Translations under genes and position numbers: made by a program
Notes under the pieces: generated by a model
Database searches by the model: none
What the model saw: only the letters and a program-made list of their open reading frames with translations
What the model was told of the DNA's origin: nothing
Source: Flavobacterium sp. UBA6135
GTDB lineage: Bacteria > Bacteroidota > Bacteroidia > Flavobacteriales > Flavobacteriaceae
NCBI RefSeq assembly: GCF_002428305.1
Contig: NZ_DIVJ01000024.1
Location: 1 to 35,205, forward strand
DNA: 35,205 nt
Direction of reading: 5' to 3'
Part shown: one piece after another, positions 7,858 through 16,731 of the stretch
Layout: every line of letters starts with the position of its first letter
Position numbering within the stretch: position 1 is the first letter of the stretch

Positions 7858-8832
7858 CTATACCTTTCTTTTCATCAACTTCTCTCCAAATGCTCTCAAA
7901 ACCATTTTTTTATCTTCCCCAATCTGCATTTTGGTTAAGGTGTCAAAGGCTTTTATAGTATACGCTTCAATCGCGATTTGAGTTGCTTCTGAGGATCCGG
8001 TTTGATTAAAAAATTCTTTTACTGATTCAATTTTTTCTGAATTATCATTGGGTTGAATGGAATATAAATGTAACAATTGCTCACGTTCTTCTGCTTTGGC
8101 AAATTCCATTGCTTTTAAGTAAAGATACGTTTTTTTGTTTTCGATAATATCGCCACCAACTTGTTTGCCAAAAGTCTCTGGATTTCCAAAACAATCTAAA
8201 TAATCATCTTGCAATTGAAAGGCGATTCCTAAATTCAATCCGAAATCATAAATTAAATTGGCATTTTCTTCTGATGTTTCGGCAATAATTGCTCCCATTT
8301 TCATCGCAGCCCCAACCAAAACAGCGGTTTTAAATTCAATCATTTTTAAATATTCGGGAATTGAAACATCGTCTCTGGTTTCAAAATCAACATCGTATTG
8401 CTGACCTTCGCATACTTCCAAAGCTGTTTTGCTGAATAATTTCGCCAAAGCTCTAAAAATTGTTGGTTCATAACTTTCAAAATATTGATAAGCTAAAATC
8501 AACATTGCATCTCCTGATAAAATTCCGGTATTCAGATTCCATTTTTCGTGGACGGTTTCTTTTCCTCTTCGCAGCGGAGCATCATCCATAATATCATCAT
8601 GAACTAATGAAAAATTATGAAAAACCTCAACAGCAGTAGCTGCCGGAAGTGCTTTCTTGAAATTTACATCAAAAACTTCAGTTGCCATTAAAGTTAAAAC
8701 CGGACGCATTCTTTTTCCGCCTAAACGCAAAATATAATCTATCGGCTCATAAAGATTCTTAGGTTCTTTCAGAATTATTTGACTTTCCAGATAGGTAATA
8801 AATTGTTCTTGATAAACCGTTATCGAGTGCAT
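7858..8832 (-). CDS. Polyprenyl diphosphate synthase (isoprenyl chain elongation)
   Basis: Encodes 324 residues from the ATG at 8832 (MHSITVYQEQF). The enzyme adds isopentenyl diphosphate units to allylic diphosphates, feeding quinone, carotenoid or cell-wall lipid synthesis. Visible motifs: GGKRMRP (38-44); first Asp-rich motif DDIMD (79-83); EGQQYD; FKT (167-169); second Asp-rich motif DDYLD (209-213); and GGDIIENKKT. The first Asp-rich motif lacks the two-residue insertion of bacterial FPP synthases, and F74 lies five residues before it. By the family rules this points to a short or medium product such as geranylgeranyl diphosphate rather than a long chain, but I cannot be sure. The open frame extends to 8913 with a non-family sequence, which I exclude. 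Confidence 0.93.
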   Translation of the reverse strand: MHSITVYQEQFITYLESQIILKEPKNLYEPIDYILRLGGKRMRPVLTLMATEVFDVNFKKALPAATAVEVFHNFSLVHDDIMDDAPLRRGKETVHEKWNLNTGILSGDAMLILAYQYFESYEPTIFRALAKLFSKTALEVCEGQQYDVDFETRDDVSIPEYLKMIEFKTAVLVGAAMKMGAIIAETSEENANLIYDFGLNLGIAFQLQDDYLDCFGNPETFGKQVGGDIIENKKTYLYLKAMEFAKAEEREQLLHLYSIQPNDNSEKIESVKEFFNQTGSSEATQIAIEAYTIKAFDTLTKMQIGEDKKMVLRAFGEKLMKRKV

Positions 8833-8948
8833 TTGCAGAGTGTTTTTTGAATTTATATGGGATACAAAGAAAATCAAAAAAAGCCGAAAGCCGAAACCTG
8901 ATGAATAAATCAATCAAAAAACAAATGTTAAATAATTGTAAATACTTT

Positions 8949-8976
8949 GGAAACTATTTCGGTATTAAAAGTTTCC
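8949..8976. promoter_or_regulatory. Candidate TetR operator
   Basis: Inverted repeat GGAAACT (8949-8955) and AGTTTCC (8970-8976) with a 14-base centre. It is placed just upstream of the -7 box of the tetR-led efflux operon, where a repressor would block polymerase. The position fits autoregulation by the encoded TetR protein; binding is not shown by the sequence. Confidence 0.45.
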
Positions 8977-8980
8977 TATT

Positions 8981-8988
8981 TACATTTG
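8981..8988 (+). promoter_or_regulatory. Predicted -7 promoter element of the efflux operon
   Basis: TACATTTG matches TAnnTTTG exactly, is followed by C, and ends 24 bases before the tetR ATG. No good -33 TTG was found at normal distance, which would fit a regulated promoter. Confidence 0.55.
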
Positions 8989-9012
8989 CCAACGAAAACA
9001 GAACTTGAATAA

Positions 9013-9609
9013 ATGAAAACGAAGATTATAGAAAAAGCAACAGAATTGTTTTTAAAGTTAGGCTTTAAAAGCATTACCATGGATGATATTGCCAACGAAA
9101 TGGCGATTTCGAAGAAAACCATTTACAAGTTTTTTTGCAACAAAGAGGTTTTGATTGAAGAAACAGTTGAAAAGGTTCACAATGATATTCATCACACGAT
9201 GTCGGAAATATTTCAGCAAAACCACAATGCAATTGAAGAAAATTTTGAAATAAGACGGACGTTTAAGGAACTGTTTAAATCCTCGGAAACTTCGCCGGTG
9301 TATCAGTTGAAAAAACATTATCCGGAAATTTACGATAAGGTATATTCGAGACAGGTTGACGAATGCAAGATCTGGTTCAGAACAAACATTGAAAAAGGGA
9401 TTGCACAAGGTTTGTATCGTTCGGAAGTGGATATTGAACTGTATTCAAAATTTTATTATCTGCTGATTTTTCAAATCAATGACTCCACCATTCTTGAAAA
9501 GGAAGCCTCCGCCTTAGAACTAAAAGCACTAGAATATCACACGAGAGCTTTATCAACTTCCAACGGCGTTGAAGAACTTGAAAAACAATTATCTAATCCC
9601 AATATATAA
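9013..9609 (+). CDS. TetR/AcrR-family transcriptional regulator
   Basis: Encodes 198 residues. The N-terminal 50 residues form a typical TetR helix-turn-helix: IIEKATELFLKLGFKSITMD, then DIANEMAISKKTIYKFFCNK. The rest is an all-helical ligand/dimer domain without recognisable specificity. It is the first gene of an operon with tolC-, MFP- and RND-type efflux genes (10-base gap to the next), so it most likely represses its own operon until an efflux substrate binds. A candidate palindromic operator lies at 8949-8976. Confidence 0.92.
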   Translation: MKTKIIEKATELFLKLGFKSITMDDIANEMAISKKTIYKFFCNKEVLIEETVEKVHNDIHHTMSEIFQQNHNAIEENFEIRRTFKELFKSSETSPVYQLKKHYPEIYDKVYSRQVDECKIWFRTNIEKGIAQGLYRSEVDIELYSKFYYLLIFQINDSTILEKEASALELKALEYHTRALSTSNGVEELEKQLSNPNI

Positions 9610-9619
9610 TCATCAATCA

Positions 9620-10954
9620 ATGAAAAAAACAATTTTTATGTTAATAGCCTTTACTTTATCAGTAAATGCACAGGAAGTAAAAATGCTTTCGTTAAAAGAC
9701 GCAATCAACTATGCGTTACAAAACAAATCGGAAGCAATTAAGGCAAATCTGGCGGTTGAAAATTCCGAGTATCAGATTCAGGAAGTCCGTTCACAGGCAT
9801 TGCCGCAAATTTCGGCTAACGGGAATCTAACCTATAATCCTATTATACAGCAAACGGTTATAGATGGAGCTTCGTTTGGACAACCCGGAACGACTATTCA
9901 GGCTGAATTTGGACAAAAATGGACTTCTGTTGCGGGTGTATCGCTAACGCAAAACATCTTTAATCAACAGGTATTCACAGGGTTAAAGGCTGCCAAAACC
10001 ACCCGGGAGTTTTACAAAATCAACAAGGATTTAACAGACGAGCAAGTGATAGAACGAGTGGCAAATGCTTATTATCAGGTGTATCTGCAACGTCAAAAAC
10101 TAACGGTTATAGAAAACAATCTGAAAAACACCACTAAAGTTAAAGAAATTATTAAAAATCTGTTTGATAACGGTTTGGCCAAAAAGATTGATTTGGACAG
10201 GATTACCGTTACACTGAATAACATTACCACTACGCGTCAACAGTTGTTGAACGCTGTTGAGGTTCAGGAAAATGCTTTAAAATTCTATATGGGTATGCCC
10301 ATGGATGAAAAAATTACGATACCTGATTCGGAAGTGGAAGTAACCCCACTTCAGTTGGAAGAATCTGCGAATACTGCTCTACGCTCTGAATACAAGCTGT
10401 TAGAGTCTCAAAAAAGTTTGCTGGAGCTGAACAAGCAAGCCATGAAATCTCTTTATTATCCTACGCTGTCACTTACAGCAGGCTATAACTATATCGGTCA
10501 GGGACCGCAGATGCCATGGGGGGCAAGACCTTCTGATAAGGTATACTGGTCCGATTTCTCTTCTGTCGGTTTAAATTTGAATATTCCGATTTTTACAGGT
10601 TTTGGAACCCGTGCCAAAGTACGTCAGGCGGATATTGATGTCCGTGAGGCAGAAGCTGATTTGGCAGACACAAAATTGTCTTTGGATCTGGCCTATAAAA
10701 ATGCGAAAACACAAATTGAAAACAGTCTGATTACGATTGAAAATCAAAGACAAAACGTAACGTTAGCCCAGGAAGTGCTGGACAATACACAAAATAATTA
10801 TGTTAACGGGCTAGCAACACTCACAGACCTTTTGGATGCTGAAAATTCTTTGGTAGAGTCCCAAAACAATTACAATAATGCATTGTTAGAATATAAATTA
10901 GCAGAAATTCAGTTAATCAAATCAAAAGGAGAATTAAAAACACTAATTAATTAA
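9620..10954 (+). CDS. TolC-family outer-membrane efflux protein
   Basis: Encodes 444 residues from the ATG at 9620 (MKKTIFMLIAFTLSVNA, a clear signal peptide). The in-frame ATG at 9569 lies inside tetR and adds a non-signal sequence, so it is rejected. The protein has the two-fold repeat of OEP domains with long coiled-coil helices, e.g. the ends LTDLLDAENSLVESQNNYNN and LLEYKLAEIQLIKSKGEL, typical of TolC channels. Forms the outer-membrane exit duct of the tripartite pump. No lipobox Cys is seen after the signal peptide. Confidence 0.93.
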   Translation: MKKTIFMLIAFTLSVNAQEVKMLSLKDAINYALQNKSEAIKANLAVENSEYQIQEVRSQALPQISANGNLTYNPIIQQTVIDGASFGQPGTTIQAEFGQKWTSVAGVSLTQNIFNQQVFTGLKAAKTTREFYKINKDLTDEQVIERVANAYYQVYLQRQKLTVIENNLKNTTKVKEIIKNLFDNGLAKKIDLDRITVTLNNITTTRQQLLNAVEVQENALKFYMGMPMDEKITIPDSEVEVTPLQLEESANTALRSEYKLLESQKSLLELNKQAMKSLYYPTLSLTAGYNYIGQGPQMPWGARPSDKVYWSDFSSVGLNLNIPIFTGFGTRAKVRQADIDVREAEADLADTKLSLDLAYKNAKTQIENSLITIENQRQNVTLAQEVLDNTQNNYVNGLATLTDLLDAENSLVESQNNYNNALLEYKLAEIQLIKSKGELKTLIN

Positions 10955-10964
10955 TCAACATAAA

Positions 10965-12026
10965 ATGAAAAAAGTATTATACATAGGAATAGTCGTTGCA
11001 GTTCTGGCATTATTTGGCTTTATACTCAACAACAACAAGGAAAAGAATGAAGCGGAAACTGCAATTGTAGGGCAGAAAAATACTTCTGTTGCAGTAAAGA
11101 CAGCAACCGTAAAAAGCGAAATTGTTTCGACTGATTTTGTTGCCAACGGAAATTTTTCCCCTTATCAGGAACTTAACTTTTCGGCTGAAAATTCAGGAAG
11201 GGTTACACAGGTTTTGGTAAGAGAAGGCAGTGTTGTGAAAATCGGGCAAACATTAGCTATCATTAAAGGAGATAAACTTTCGGTTGATGTGCAAAGTGCC
11301 AAAGCAGCGTATCAAACGGCATTAACTGATAGTCAGCGTTTTGAAAATGCTTTTAAAACGGGAGGGGTAACGCAGCAGCAATTAGATCAGGCCAAGTTGA
11401 ATTTAGCAAATGCGAAAGCAAGATTAGACCAGGCCAACATCAGTTTTGGCGATGCGACAATCAGAGCGACCATAAACGGAATTGTAAACAAAAAATATAT
11501 CGAACCGGGTTCTGTGGTTTCTTCGGGAACCCAGTTGTTTGATTTAGTTAATGTTTCTAAATTAAAACTGAAAGTTACAGTCAGTGAAAATCAAATTGCT
11601 TCATTAAAAACAGGCTCTGCCGTAAAAGTAAAAGCAAGTGTTTATCCGGATAAGGAATTTTCGGGGAAAATTACTTTCATTGCTCCGGTGGCTGATGCCT
11701 CACTGAACTTTCCGGTGGAGATTGAAATAACAAATAGTGGAGACAACGATTTGAAAGCAGGAATGTACGGAACGGCTCATTTTGAAGCTGACGAAAAACA
11801 AAAAATACCTTTAAAAGTTGTTGCGAGAACGGCTTTTGTAGGGAGTGTCAGCAACAATGAAGTGTTTGTTGTTAAAAACAATGTTGCGAAACTCACAAAA
11901 ATTGTTTCGGGAAGAATTTTCGGCGATAAGGTAGAAGTTTTAGACGGATTGAACGAAGGTGATACGGTGGTTACAGGCGGTCAGATAAACCTGATAGACG
12001 GTGCTAATGTATCGATCATAAAATAA
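10965..12026 (+). CDS. RND efflux periplasmic adaptor (membrane fusion protein)
   Basis: Encodes 353 residues. An N-terminal membrane segment (residues 4-21) without a lipobox Cys anchors it to the inner membrane. After it come a barrel-sandwich part (VTQVLVREGSVVKIGQTLA), a short helical hairpin (SAKAAYQTALTDSQRFEN to KLNLANAKARLDQANISFGD), the return strand (GIVNKKYIEPGSVVSSGTQL) and beta-barrel and membrane-proximal domains with the ending VVTGGQINLIDGANVSII. It joins the RND pump to the TolC-like channel. 10 bases after the TolC gene and 26 bases before the RND gene, so one operon. Confidence 0.94.
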   Translation: MKKVLYIGIVVAVLALFGFILNNNKEKNEAETAIVGQKNTSVAVKTATVKSEIVSTDFVANGNFSPYQELNFSAENSGRVTQVLVREGSVVKIGQTLAIIKGDKLSVDVQSAKAAYQTALTDSQRFENAFKTGGVTQQQLDQAKLNLANAKARLDQANISFGDATIRATINGIVNKKYIEPGSVVSSGTQLFDLVNVSKLKLKVTVSENQIASLKTGSAVKVKASVYPDKEFSGKITFIAPVADASLNFPVEIEITNSGDNDLKAGMYGTAHFEADEKQKIPLKVVARTAFVGSVSNNEVFVVKNNVAKLTKIVSGRIFGDKVEVLDGLNEGDTVVTGGQINLIDGANVSIIK

Positions 12027-12052
12027 ATTAACAGTTAACGTAATTCTGAAAC

Positions 12053-15000
12053 ATGAAAATAGCAGAAATATCCATAAAAAGACCCACTATCATAGCTGTA
12101 TTGTTTATCATCCTTACGTTGGGAGGTATCTTCAGTTATACGCAACTGGGTTATGAGCTGGTTCCGAAATTTGAAATCAACGTAGTAACGGTTTCTACAA
12201 TTTATCCCGGTGCCTCTCCTTCGGAAGTTGAAAATACGGTTACCAAAAAAATAGAAGATGCGATTGCCTCTTTGGAAAACGTGAAAAAAGTGGAATCAAA
12301 ATCATTCGAAAGCTTGTCGTTGGTAATGATTACGCTGACCGCTGATGCTAATGCCGATTATTCGCTGAATGATGCCCAACGAAAAATCAATGCCGTTTTA
12401 AAGGATTTGCCGGACGATGTTGATCCTCCTTCGCTCAGCAAATTCTCGATAAGTGATTTACCCATTATTACTATCGGGGCAACGTCTGATATGGACGAAA
12501 TTCTTTTCTATGATTTGCTGGACAAAAAAATCCAGCCGATATTATCCCGTGTCAACGGAGTTGCCCAGGTAAATTTAGTAGGCGGTGAAGAACGTGAAAT
12601 CCAGGTAAGCCTGGATGCCAAAAAACTGCAGGGTTACCAGATTTCAGTTCCACAGGTTCAGCAAATGATTCTGGCTTCGAATTTAGATTTCCCTACCGGA
12701 AACGTAAAAACGAGAGAAAACAGTACTTTGATCCGTCTCTCAGGAAAGTATAAAAATGTAGAGGAGCTGCGAAGCCTGGTAATTTCTTCTAAAAACGGTA
12801 TTCAAATCCGTTTAAGTGACATTGCGGATGTTCAGGATTCGCAAAAAGAAGTGGAAAAAATTGCCCGAATCAATCAAAAAAGTGCTATACTGTTGCAGGT
12901 TATTAAACAATCGGATGCGAATGCGGTGGCGGTAAGTGAAGCAATTCAAAAAGCCGTTGTTCAGATTGAAGCAGATTATAAGGCCAATGGTGTAAAGCTG
13001 AACATTGCAGATGACACCACGGAATTTACCCTTGTTGCGGCCAATGCAGTAATGAAGGATTTATTTATTGCGATTTTGCTGGTAGCCTTTGTGATGCTGT
13101 TCTTTCTGCACAGTTTCAGAAACGCCCTGATTGTGATGGTTTCGATTCCTGTGTCGCTGATTGCCACTTTTATCGGAATAAGCCTGTTGGGCTATACGCT
13201 TAATCTGATGAGTTTGTTAGGGCTGTCCCTTGTTGTAGGTATCCTGGTGGATGATGCGATTGTTGTTCTGGAAAACATCCACAGGCACATGGAGATGGGC
13301 AAAAACAAAGTGCGGGCGGCTTATGAGGGAGCTTCTGAAATCGGGTTTACGGTAACCGCCATTACACTGGTAATCATCGTGGTATTTTTACCGATTGCAA
13401 TGAGTACGGGATTAGTTTCCAATATTATTACCCAGTTTTGTATGACGGTTGTTATTGCAACGCTGTTATCGCTGTTAGCTTCTTTTACGATTGTTCCATG
13501 GTTGTTTTCACGCTACGGAAAACTGGAACACATTACTAAAAGAACTTTTTTCGGAAGGGTTATTCTTTCTTTTGAAGCCGGTTTGGATAAATTCACACAC
13601 TGGGTAACAGGAATTTTAGAGTGGTCGTTGAAATTTAAAAAAACGACACTGTTAATTGTATTGGTTTTGTTTTTTGCTTCTTTCGGCTTAGTTGGAGGCG
13701 GATATATCGGGGGTGAATTTTTTGCCAAAATTGATAAAGGCGAATTTATGGTTCAGATAGAATTGCCAAAAGATGCCTCTATCGAACAATCTAACTTTAT
13801 GGCCCAAAAAGCAGAAAACTTTTTGAGCAGTAAAAAAGAGGTTGTCGGTTTGATTACTACCGTTGGACAAACCAGTGACGGTTTTGGAGGTTCGCAAACC
13901 ACGGTTTATAAATCGGAGATTAAAGTAACGCTGAACGACAAATCGGAACGCGAGGACAACACTTTTGTATATGCTGCCAAAATCAAACGTGAGCTTGAAA
14001 AAGAGCTGGTGGATGCAAAAGTAAAAACGGTTCCTGTTGGTTTATTCGGAGCGGATCAGGCACCGTTAATGTTAACGGTAACAGGCTCTTCACAAAAAGA
14101 CGCGATGGATTTTGCTGAAAAAGCGGCGGCGGAACTTCGTAAAATCAGTGGAGCAACGGAAGTAAAATTAACTTCGGAAGATGGAAACCCTGAAATTAAT
14201 GTTCAGGTAGACCGTGATAAAATGGCTGCTTTAGGTTTGGATTTAAGCACTGTCGGGATGACCATGCAAACGGCATTCAGCGGAAATTCAGATGGTAAAT
14301 TCAGAGCGGGAGAATACGAATATGATATTAACATCCGGTATAATGAGTTTGACCGTTCTGACTTTAACGACGTAAGCGAACTGATTTTTGTAAATAATGC
14401 GGACCAGCAAATCAAATTGTCGCAATTTGCAAAGGTTACACAAAGTTCGGGACCGAGTTTGCTGGAACGCAGGGACAAGACGCCTTCTGTCAATGTTGAA
14501 GCACAAACTGTCGGACGGCCATCCGGTACGGTTGCAGCAGAATGGGAAGCTGTTTTTTCTAAAATGGATCGTCCGGCAGGTGTGAATTACATCTGGGGCG
14601 GTGATATGGAAAATCAAACGGAAGGTTTCGGAACGTTAGGTTATGCGTTGTTGGCTGCGATTATATTGGTTTACCTGGTAATGGTAGCTCTTTATAACAG
14701 TTTTGTAACGCCTTTTGTAGTACTGTTTTCCATTCCGCTTTCCTTTATCGGAGCCTTGGTGGCTCTGGCCTTAACCAATAATTCATTAAACGTATTTACC
14801 ATTTTGGGAATCATTATGCTTATTGGTTTGGTGTGTAAAAATGCGATTTTATTAGTCGATTTTGCAAATCACCGGAAAGAGGCAGGCGAAAGTACACACG
14901 ATGCACTGGTTCAGGCAAACCACGCCCGTCTGCGTCCTATTTTGATGACTACCATTGCCATGGTATTCGGTATGGTACCCATTGCTCTTGCTTCAGGTGC

Positions 15001-15223
15001 AGCGGCTGAAATGAATAACGGACTGGCCTGGGTAATCATCGGAGGATTAATTTCGTCTTTGTTCCTTACGCTTGTTATTGTTCCGGTTGTTTACAGCATT
15101 TTTGACAGTATTATTGTTCGTTTCAATAAAAATAAAGAAGAAGTAAATTATGAGGTAGAAATGACCGCTGAATATATTCCCGCAGAAGTGAGCGAAGACG
15201 GTTTTACCTCAAAACATATATAA
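12053..15223 (+). CDS. RND-family inner-membrane efflux transporter (AcrB-like)
   Basis: Encodes 1056 residues, the normal length of a hydrophobe/amphiphile RND pump. Twelve membrane segments are expected, with two large periplasmic loops. The N-terminus (KRPTIIAVLFIILTLGGIFS) and the periplasmic segment YPGASPSEVENTVTKKIEDA are typical. The proton-relay aspartates D400-D401 (VGILVDDAIVVLENI) and the matching lysine K929 (GLVCKNAILLVDFAN) are present, so the pump should be active. These correspond to D407/D408 and K940 of E. coli AcrB. Substrates cannot be told from sequence. The coding sequence is richer in GC (43-48% in sampled 60-base lines) and uses CTG and CAG more than most neighbours. 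Confidence 0.96.
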   Translation: MKIAEISIKRPTIIAVLFIILTLGGIFSYTQLGYELVPKFEINVVTVSTIYPGASPSEVENTVTKKIEDAIASLENVKKVESKSFESLSLVMITLTADANADYSLNDAQRKINAVLKDLPDDVDPPSLSKFSISDLPIITIGATSDMDEILFYDLLDKKIQPILSRVNGVAQVNLVGGEEREIQVSLDAKKLQGYQISVPQVQQMILASNLDFPTGNVKTRENSTLIRLSGKYKNVEELRSLVISSKNGIQIRLSDIADVQDSQKEVEKIARINQKSAILLQVIKQSDANAVAVSEAIQKAVVQIEADYKANGVKLNIADDTTEFTLVAANAVMKDLFIAILLVAFVMLFFLHSFRNALIVMVSIPVSLIATFIGISLLGYTLNLMSLLGLSLVVGILVDDAIVVLENIHRHMEMGKNKVRAAYEGASEIGFTVTAITLVIIVVFLPIAMSTGLVSNIITQFCMTVVIATLLSLLASFTIVPWLFSRYGKLEHITKRTFFGRVILSFEAGLDKFTHWVTGILEWSLKFKKTTLLIVLVLFFASFGLVGGGYIGGEFFAKIDKGEFMVQIELPKDASIEQSNFMAQKAENFLSSKKEVVGLITTVGQTSDGFGGSQTTVYKSEIKVTLNDKSEREDNTFVYAAKIKRELEKELVDAKVKTVPVGLFGADQAPLMLTVTGSSQKDAMDFAEKAAAELRKISGATEVKLTSEDGNPEINVQVDRDKMAALGLDLSTVGMTMQTAFSGNSDGKFRAGEYEYDINIRYNEFDRSDFNDVSELIFVNNADQQIKLSQFAKVTQSSGPSLLERRDKTPSVNVEAQTVGRPSGTVAAEWEAVFSKMDRPAGVNYIWGGDMENQTEGFGTLGYALLAAIILVYLVMVALYNSFVTPFVVLFSIPLSFIGALVALALTNNSLNVFTILGIIMLIGLVCKNAILLVDFANHRKEAGESTHDALVQANHARLRPILMTTIAMVFGMVPIALASGAAAEMNNGLAWVIIGGLISSLFLTLVIVPVVYSIFDSIIVRFNKNKEEVNYEVEMTAEYIPAEVSEDGFTSKHI

Positions 15224-15254
15224 AACATAATTCCACAAACAAATTAACCCGATT

Positions 15255-15281
15255 AAACCACGTGAAAGCGTGGTTTTTTTT
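15255..15281 (+). terminator. Intrinsic terminator of the efflux operon
   Basis: Stem AAACCACG (15255-15262) and CGTGGTTT (15269-15276) with a 6-base loop, followed by a run of T. It lies 31 bases after the RND stop codon and before the next gene. Confidence 0.88.
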
Positions 15282-15302
15282 ATCTTGCGTAAAACATTTT
15301 AC

Positions 15303-15839
15303 ATGAAAACAATTTTAAGTTTCTTTTTACTATCCCTTTTATTAATAGGCTGTGCCAAAGAAGAAATCCAATCAATCAAAATTAAAAACCAATACACAAT
15401 TGAAGTTCCAAACTTCATGAGTCAAACCGCTATTTTAAATAGAGATGCTTCACTTCAAGTTCAAAATGAAGCAAAAGAGTTTTTTACGGTAGTGATTGAT
15501 GAACCTCAAGCAGAATTTAATGAAATGATGTTGACGTTAGGCAATCAATATGAAAGTAATTTTACTGGATATACCAATTTGATTACGGATAATTTAAAAC
15601 TGATGGTTGAGAAAAATAATTTTTCTGAAATTAAAGACGTCACTATTGACGATAAAAAAGCCAAGCTCTTCACGATTGAAGGCACCGTTGATTCACACGA
15701 AATTATATACCATCTCGGCTTTATAGAAGGTAAAAAACACTATTACCAAATTGTGAGCTGGACCAGTTCAAAACAAAAAAAGGCAAACTTCAAAAACATG
15801 GAACAAATAGTGCACTCATTTAAGGAAACTGTAAAATAA
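15303..15839 (+). CDS. Predicted small lipoprotein, possibly PsbP/DcrB-like
   Basis: Encodes 178 residues from the ATG at 15303. The signal ends in the lipobox LLIGC with lipidation at C17. The frame also opens at 15270, but that start lies in the terminator tail of the preceding operon. The mature part begins with a short strand (YTIEVPNFM) and ends with a pattern YYQIVSWTSS... then MEQIVHSFKETVK. This recalls the PsbP/DUF1795 fold of periplasmic lipoproteins; I offer that as a guess. Single gene between two terminators. Function unknown. Confidence 0.8.
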   Translation: MKTILSFFLLSLLLIGCAKEEIQSIKIKNQYTIEVPNFMSQTAILNRDASLQVQNEAKEFFTVVIDEPQAEFNEMMLTLGNQYESNFTGYTNLITDNLKLMVEKNNFSEIKDVTIDDKKAKLFTIEGTVDSHEIIYHLGFIEGKKHYYQIVSWTSSKQKKANFKNMEQIVHSFKETVK

Positions 15840-15840
15840 A

Positions 15841-15865
15841 AAATCCCACCTTAAAAGTGGGATTT
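15841..15865. terminator. Bidirectional terminator between lipoprotein gene and rpmA
   Basis: Stem AAATCCCAC (15841-15849) and GTGGGATTT (15857-15865) with a 7-base loop and A- or T-rich flanks, placed between convergent stop codons. Confidence 0.85.
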
Positions 15866-15886
15866 CTTATTCTCTATGAGTGGTTC

Positions 15887-16147
15887 TTATGCTTCAAATG
15901 GAACAACAGATACAAACGACTTGTTGTCTCCTTTTTTCTGAAACTTAACCACACCGTCAACTCTTGCGTGTAACGTGTGATCTTTACCCATGTAAACGTT
16001 GTCACCTGGGTTATGTTTAGAACCTCTTTGTCTTACAATGATATTTCCTGCAATAGCTGCTTGACCACCATATATCTTAACGCCTAAACGTTTCGATTCT
16101 GATTCTCTACCATTCTTGGAACTACCGACACCTTTCTTGTGAGCCAT
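15887..16147 (-). CDS. rpmA: 50S ribosomal protein L27
   Basis: Encodes 86 residues beginning MAHKKGVGSSKNGRESESKR, the unmistakable L27 N-terminus that reaches toward the peptidyl-transferase centre. It also has GNIIVRQRGSKHNPGDNVYM. No cleavable N-terminal extension of the Firmicutes kind is present. Second gene of the rplU-rpmA operon, 23 bases after rplU. Confidence 0.98.
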   Translation of the reverse strand: MAHKKGVGSSKNGRESESKRLGVKIYGGQAAIAGNIIVRQRGSKHNPGDNVYMGKDHTLHARVDGVVKFQKKGDNKSFVSVVPFEA

Positions 16148-16170
16148 GATGTTTAAGTTTTAAATGTTAA

Positions 16171-16530
16171 TTATTCTTCTGTGGTTTCCGCTTTTTTAGC
16201 AGTTTTCTTTTTTGGTGCACTGGCATTAATTCCCTCAATAACAATTTGAGAAAATGATTGTCTGTGACCATTTTTCTTTTTGTAACCTTTTCTTCTTTTC
16301 TTTTTGAAGACAATTACTTTATCACCTTTTAAGTGTTGAATCACTTTGGCTTCTACTGAAGCACCTTCTATAGCGGGGGCGCCAATGGTAACTGTTCCAT
16401 TATCATCTAACAACATCACTTTGTCAAAAGAAACTTTGCTTCCTTCTTCAGTTGCTAAACGGTGAACAAATACTTTTTGGTCTTTGCTTACTTTAAATTG
16501 TTGCCCTGCTATCTCTACGATTGCGTACAT
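16171..16530 (-). CDS. rplU: 50S ribosomal protein L21
   Basis: Encodes 119 residues: MYAIVEIAGQQFKVSKDQKV at the start and FKKKRRKGYKKKNGHRQ as the rRNA-binding loop. A Lys/Ala/Thr/Glu-rich tail of about 20 residues (SAPKKKTAKKAETTEE) extends beyond the usual L21 end. Binds 23S rRNA. First gene of the operon with rpmA, under the promoter at 16564-16593. Confidence 0.98.
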   Translation of the reverse strand: MYAIVEIAGQQFKVSKDQKVFVHRLATEEGSKVSFDKVMLLDDNGTVTIGAPAIEGASVEAKVIQHLKGDKVIVFKKKRRKGYKKKNGHRQSFSQIVIEGINASAPKKKTAKKAETTEE

Positions 16531-16563
16531 AACAATATGTTTTAATTGATTTTTTTAAGGTTG

Positions 16564-16593
16564 CAAATATACAACTATTTATGATTCACACAA
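16564..16593 (-). promoter_or_regulatory. Predicted promoter of rplU-rpmA
   Basis: On the minus strand TTG (16591-16593), a 19-base spacer, and TATATTTG (16564-16571), a full match to the Bacteroidota TTG-N17-23-TAnnTTTG pattern, followed by C. It ends 33 bases before the rplU ATG. Confidence 0.75.
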
Positions 16594-16731
16594 CTGTAAA
16601 TCAAAAAATAAATGAATCTAGAGAAAAAATTAAGAGGTCATTTTTAATATTTGAAAAAAAACTTAGTAAATCTGTAACAAAATACCGAAATTGCACTCTT
16701 ATTAGAATCAAAAAATAAATCACTAATTTTT

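Noticed and set aside
8880..8900. AAGCCGAAAGCCGAAACC direct repeat upstream of the polyprenyl synthase as an operator
   Set aside because: Only two short direct copies without symmetry or a promoter box nearby; not enough to support a call.
14203..14617. Two overlapping minus-strand frames of about 100 residues in the RND gene
   Set aside because: Antisense to a conserved transporter; no signals or family likeness. Long antisense frames are expected in the higher-GC segment.
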